A stretch of DNA of 64,000 bases from Heliocidaris erythrogramma (lineage: Eukaryota > Echinodermata > Echinoidea > Camarodonta > Echinometridae): the NCBI GenBank assembly GCA_025617745.1, contig CM046853.1, positions 65,801,981 to 65,865,980 of the forward strand, given 5' to 3'. A program made the translations under genes and the position numbers. This document shows, in pieces, positions 59,111 through 64,000 of this stretch (position 1 is its first letter; every line of letters starts with the position of its first letter). A model generated the notes under the pieces. That model did no database searches. It was given only the letters and a program-made list of their open reading frames with translations, and had not been told where the DNA came from.

Positions 59111-60365
59111 GTTCCCAGGCGCCTGTTTGCGACCCACAATTTCCGTAGATTTTCATCTTTAGGAAAAGATGTAGGCTTAGATAATCTTTAGGGGTCTTGC
59201 AACTATACACCGATTCGGCATTATTGATGAAACTGTGTCCCAAAATCAACGTTATTGTGAGGAATTAAACACGAAAATATGCAATGCAAAATTAATGGTC
59301 GATGCGTTGAATATCATGCTCGCGCTCGGAACCATCCGGGCTGCATGGGCCTGCGGGCATGCACGGTATACAGGTGGGTGGAATATTTTCCTTTACTTCT
59401 TGTACGTCACAGATCACGTGATCACGATGTCGCGTCGATGTTTTTTTTTTAGGGGCGGGGCTTATGACTGTGTAAATCAGCAAAAATGTACTTTTCAAAT
59501 GATTATGAAATACGACTGAATGCATAAAAAAGTGTGTGATAGATATTTTTTGGCTCCTGATGACTCCTTCTTACGAAAAATGGGCAATTAATTTTCTATT
59601 TTAGTCACCCTTTAATTACAATTTCAATTTCAGTTATATTTCTAATGCTGATCCTTTTTATGGGGGATGGGGGCTGTATGCTAACTACTTGTTACAATGG
59701 ATACGCCATGGAAGTATGACGTCTCATCATAAATCCAATCTTGTCGCAGTATTAGCAGGGCAATGCATAAAGGCATCATTTCATTTTGATACATGAAATC
59801 ATAATTAGGAGCTTCCAAATTTGCACCCCCGGAGACTCTATCCATATTTTCGATTTCTTTTTCTTATATAAAAATTAATGGTGTAAATAGGCTGGTGCTT
59901 CTAAAGCACATTTCAGCAAACTTATAGCCTTGCTATATCATTATTATACCGAAAAGAGAATATCGGCTATACTATACGCCACAACAGTACCATTGAAAAA
60001 ATTAATTTAATCTACATGTATATTTGTAGTGAATGGTACATTCAAGATATGATAACAGTGAAAGCAGATATTATTGCCTCATTTGAAAAAAAAAATTGGT
60101 AGTTATGATATTCAATTCGTTTTACATTTTTATGTAGCAGTTGCTTATAGTGTACGGAAAGTCGAAAATAAAGTATGGTCAAACGAAACAAAAGAATATT
60201 ACCCTATTTTTAAAAGTGAATTTCGAATACGTATTTAAGTTCTTTAAAAATGTATGAAATCAAATATATACATTGAATGCATAATAAATGTAAATTAGAT
60301 GCAGGGCTACAGCATATACGCAGGTAGCTTAATTTACCTGCAGTCCTCGTCTATATAGTTTACCA
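59111..60365. other. AT-rich spacer
   Basis: I looked for the missing first half of the THAP domain on the minus strand and did not find it. No other gene or repeat recognised. Confidence 0.4.
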
Positions 60366-60478
60366 CGATTAAAAGTAAGAAATAAACTTGAGAAAGAAAG
60401 AAACGATTAAAAGTAAGAAATAGACTTGAGAAAGAAGAAACGATTAAAAATAAGAAATAGACTTGAGAAAGAAAAAGG
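60366..60478. repeat. Three-copy tandem repeat of 37-38 bp
   Basis: Units cgattaaaagtaagaaata... start at 60366, 60404 and 60441 with one or two differences each. Confidence 0.85.
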
Positions 60479-60877
60479 AAATGGAAGTTAAAGGACGCTT
60501 ATTTTCTTTCAAGATAATGAGAATATACCTACTGATGGGATGAGGTTCATTTCTGAATGCATAATGCCATTTTTAGTATTGAGGCTTGAAAAATACAAGG
60601 TAATGTAAAAATAATATCCAATTTCTACAACATTGAACTGTTCGGCATGAAATGTTCAAAACATTTTAATATATAAAATGCATATTATATCCTTGAAATT
60701 GAACTTCATTATTCAATTATCATCATCGTAATATGCATAACAAGTCTGGTACCTAATTCTGAACATTAAGATTTTTTTTCAAATTCAAATTCATACGTCA
60801 AAATAATGTTCTACAAATTATCCGCTTTCTTATCTGTAACTCGCATACTTACTATGTTGATTCGTATTTTATTAACA

Positions 60878-61740
60878 TGTATAATAATAATAATAATACA
60901 TGTAACTTATAGCGCCAAATCCACTCTGTGGAGTGCTCAAGGCACATGTAGAAATTAATTAAGAATTAAACAGAAATGTTTTTACATGATTTTTAAAAGA
61001 ATCAGATGTTATGCACATTTTGATGTCTTCAGGAAGGCTATTCCGTAATTTAGGACACGCATGGGCAAATGATCTTTCCCCCAAGATCTTGCGACTTTAT
61101 GGATCACAAGAGAACTGCAAGTGGATGAGCGCAAAGATCTCGCGGGGGTGTAATTTTGAATTAAAGAGGTATTGTATTGGGGAGCAGAACCGTGAACGCA
61201 GTGAAAAGTGAGCAACAAAATTTTGAAAATAATGCGATGTTTGATAGGGAGCCAGTGTAGCGACTGCAAAACAGGGGAGATATGAGTACGCTTGGTGGAC
61301 AGAGTAACAATGCGAGCCGCAGCATTTTGATGCTTCTGGAGCTTGGACAACAGATTTTGGGGTATATTGAACAGGAGGGCATTGCCAAAGTCGAGACGGG
61401 AGGAAATTAAGGCGTGAACTATCTTTTCAGTGGCAGACTTTGGACAAATATTTCCGAATAAAACCGATATTACGTAATTGGTACCTAACTGATCTGCAGA
61501 TATTTGAAATTTGATTAGACATTGTCGTATGATTTATGAGTCAAAAATAACACCAAGATTGCGACAAGTTTGTGACAAATAAATTGTGTGGCCAGAAATG
61601 GAATGATGGAATTAATATCAATTTTACTAAGCTGCACTTTAGAACCAAATATAAAGAAGTCTGAATTCCGTTTCAGAGAACGTGCGAGCATCCAATCGTG
61701 AACATCAACCATATGAATCAAGGCGATGAACAGCCCTTTC
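60878..61740 (-). mobile_element. 5'-truncated L2/CR1-like LINE remnant
   Basis: Minus-strand pieces spell a LINE reverse-transcriptase C-terminus in order. They are DVHDWM and FFIFGSKVQL (61515-61721), then ATEKIVHALISSRLDFGNALL, then LQKHQNAAARIVT and HISPVLQSLHWLPIKHRI (61009-61350), then LRNSLPEDI in another frame (about 61030). At least two frame changes occur, one near 61075-61090, so it is dead. The 3' end has the L2/CR1-like 'gagcactcca...gcgctat' words and a (TTA)n tail, seen on the plus strand as the aataat repeat at about 60880-60898. Endonuclease and most of the palm are missing. Confidence 0.8.
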
Positions 61741-61879
61741 CGCAGCGGATTAATCTGAATTAAAGGAAATCACACACATATCTACGAATAGCTTTAAGAG
61801 AAGTTCATATAATTAATTAGCTTTTTAAATTTTCAAGAAATATTTATTTTGTTCATATAAGCCGGAATATGGAATGTAT

Positions 61880-62040
61880 GAAAGCTATGGAGGAGAACCA
61901 ATCACACAGCTCCCCTTGAAACAATGAGTTAGTATCGCCCAAGCTAGCCGAGCGGTAAGCACAATGAAGCCGTTTGAACGTATTGTTTCCCCGAGCACCG
62001 AATAGCATCTAAGGAACTATTGTCCTCGTTTGTGTAGAAT
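61880..62040 (+). repeat. Local repeat family 'ccgggcggtgaat', distant copy 4
   Basis: agaaccaatcacacagctcc, aagctagccgagcggtaag, gtttgaacgtattgttt and caccgaatagcatct match copies 1-3 in order, with more divergence. It lies about 6 kb beyond copy 3, after the LINE. Confidence 0.5.
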
Positions 62041-63539
62041 GGCCAGCGTTACCTGTTTTTTCAGTGAATTCAATTCATAATTGTTTAGAATTGAAAAGAG
62101 TAGTATAGCTAATTAGCCACCTATGAAGCCTTTTCGCTTTCATGAACCTAGTGAACTAGTTGAAGAGACATTGGAAAAACTTACAATGGCGCCTTAATAA
62201 AGTTTTGGGCCTTAACCATTTTAGGAACGGCAAAGCCATGTGTTTCTCATAAAGCAAATATACACATTGAATTAAGATTAAAAGAACTGTCTATTAACAC
62301 AGTATTTTCAATAAAATAACGTTAATGGGTCAAATAAAATATACACTACACATTTCTTTGTTCCCTTTTTCACAAAACGAAATTGGTCTTCTTTCTAGCT
62401 AAATTGAAATCACAGGAAAAATGAATAAAACGATGATTTATTAAAAATTTGAAATGGATACCCCATTAACATGCAGGATCCCCTAATAATAATACGTGAT
62501 ATAAGCTTTTGATTATAAACGATTCATTCAACAAGAATGATTCCCATAAAATATTGAATTAAACAATTGTCTATTGATATTCATACTACGGCACATGATG
62601 GCTAAATTAACAAAATTGGATTTAGATACAAAATTAAATGAATTTGAACACATTTATATTCATAAACGTGGCGTATTTAGACCTTGGTGTCAGGGAGGCA
62701 AAACATCAAAGTCGTTGGTGACCCATGTATATAAACAACAAAATCACTTTTTTGGGCCCTGATTTTTAAATGTTATGATATTGATTTCGATGTAGTCATT
62801 TTGCACAGCGTTATTAAATTAACTTAAAATCATTTGTGAGCAATTAAAACATTTTTGACCACATTTCTTTTTGTAATGATAGTTTTTGGACAGGTTCATT
62901 GTTTATTGCGTTTGCGTATGATCTATTGATTTGTATGTTTGCTGATATTTCAAAATAATTTCAATTCGTGACAAGTCATGAGAAAGGCTTTCCATTTTTC
63001 TCTATAAGTCATCTTGTAAGGAGCTACGTGAACCCCGTTTCAATTTCTCTTCATTTTTCAAGTTTGGCCGCATAGCCTATTCTTAGCATCGCCGTTTGTG
63101 AGGCCGCACCGCGGCCGAGCAGATTCTTGGAGAAGATTTCTATAATTTATGAAGTTTTAACAGGAATTTGAATAATCATTTACCTTTCAATAATTACTCA
63201 CTTAACTTAAATATCTTTTTTATATTGGAAATTTTTCAGGGGGTGGCAAACTACCCTTGTCCATTTTAAATACGCTAGTGTTACAGAGAGAGTTAATCAT
63301 AAATGAATGAGATATTCAGAAGTTTGCAGGGGATAGGTTGTAGCCTATAGCTTTAATTTAGTCCCATCCACTATGCATGCATGTAAATATTTGAATTAAT
63401 CTCTTTATTTTCTATTTTTTTAAATTATCATGACATATCTGTTCTTGAATTATGTAATCGATTTCTATTATTCCAGAATGTATAATTTGTATTTTGATGG
63501 ATTTTTTTGGAAATAAAACTAAACTAAACTGAAATTGAA
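62041..63539. other. AT-rich spacer
   Basis: No gene or repeat recognised apart from a small GC patch at 63095-63120 (gccgcaccgcggccgag). Confidence 0.4.
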
Positions 63540-63660
63540 GAGAAAGTGATAGAGAGTAATGTGAGGGACAAAAGAGAGAGAGAGAGAGAGAGAAGAGAGA
63601 GAGAAGAGAAAGAGAGAAGTAGAAGAAGAAAGAGAGAAGAGTGAAAGGGGGCAGAGTACA
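63540..63660. repeat. GA-rich microsatellite
   Basis: GA and GAA repeats. They explain the Ser/Leu-rich minus-strand frames. The remaining bases to 64000 are AT-rich and featureless. Confidence 0.85.
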
Positions 63661-64000
63661 GATAGAAACAGACATATTATGACAGACAAACTTATATAGA
63701 GCATAATCTTGTCTGAATTAACCAGTAGTAAGCCTATACTGGTATATTTACCTGCATGCAGATTGAAAACCACTTCTTTTGCAAGCATAGTATACATTTG
63801 GTGGCCATCTTCATTACTTTGTAAACTATGGCTTAAACATGCTATAAATGTATGTCATTGACTGACATGTACATACACTAGCTGAATTTAACGTTTTACA
63901 TAACTGAATCTAAATATGCATAAATTGACCCGGTCTTATGTATGACTAGCCTGAAACTGAAAAATAGACCTAATATAAACATTATATAACTCCATAATTA

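Noticed and set aside
58812-59249. 145-codon minus-strand frame near the THAP exon
   Set aside because: It is in a different frame from the THAP match over the same DNA and passes through the GC-rich repeat words. The THAP frame is the better reading.

Overview
The window looks like animal nuclear DNA from a marine invertebrate. An echinoderm such as a sea urchin is my best guess. The reasons are low gene density, about 20 poly(G)/poly(C) runs of 10-19 bases, many short inverted-repeat (MITE-like) elements, fragments of two non-LTR retrotransposons, and foldback elements built from degenerate short repeats that recall the TU family of sea urchins. The species call is inference; I could not run a search. 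Nothing looks bacterial or viral: there is no operon, CRISPR array, rRNA gene or intact tRNA gene, and I saw no LTR or Polinton element.

The only host-type coding segment I can support is on the minus strand at about 58666-58911. It is an exon carrying the C-terminal half of a THAP zinc-finger domain. Its downstream part is interrupted by a cluster of three tiny perfect or near-perfect palindromes (42, 74 and 98 bp). Each is flanked by a 9-10 bp target duplication, and one sits inside another. A related 27-28 bp palindrome at 25983-26010 has a 'gtaaaaat' duplication, and a nearby paralogous stretch at 25599-25630 serves as its empty site. These micro-palindromic insertions are the most unusual thing in the window.

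Layout. 1-2.7 kb: trinucleotide microsatellite and a 66-bp-arm foldback. 2.7-7.84 kb: three head-to-tail copies of a 1.70-1.71 kb unit, each starting with a TATA-like box and holding a 411-bp Harbinger-like MITE. 7.8-15.9 kb: mostly unique AT-rich DNA, one MITE, and a CpG-rich candidate regulatory stretch. 16-16.6 kb: two tRNA-derived SINE-like units on the minus strand. 17.7 kb: a 202-bp hairpin element. 18.8-19.15 kb: a poly(G)-bounded repeat. 20.5-22.9 kb: a minisatellite split by a long-armed foldback element, itself split by a 5'-truncated LINE. 24.6-26.7 kb: nested MITEs, a tandem duplication, the micro-palindrome and a TU-like foldback. 27.6-29.65 kb: more short TIR elements. 30-42 kb: largely unique, with pyrimidine tracts, microsatellites and several complex stretches that could be cis-regulatory. 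42.4-43 kb: a second TU-like foldback and a 224-bp MITE. 43-48 kb: unique DNA and microsatellites. 48.5-50.3 kb: inverted repeat pair and a three-copy GC-tract repeat. 51.7-56 kb: a locally amplified repeat family, a 2 x 351-bp tandem MITE, a palindromic element and a 3 x 321-bp perfect array. 56.8-58.2 kb: two more TIR elements. 58.3-59 kb: THAP exon with palindromes. 60.4 kb: small tandem repeat. 60.88-61.74 kb: minus-strand L2/CR1-like LINE remnant. 61.86-62.06 kb: a distant copy of the 52-56 kb family. The rest to 64 kb is AT-rich.

Most predicted open reading frames are translations of microsatellites or repeats, many begin at non-ATG codons, and I do not treat them as genes. The window reads as an intergenic or intronic region repeatedly hit by small DNA elements.
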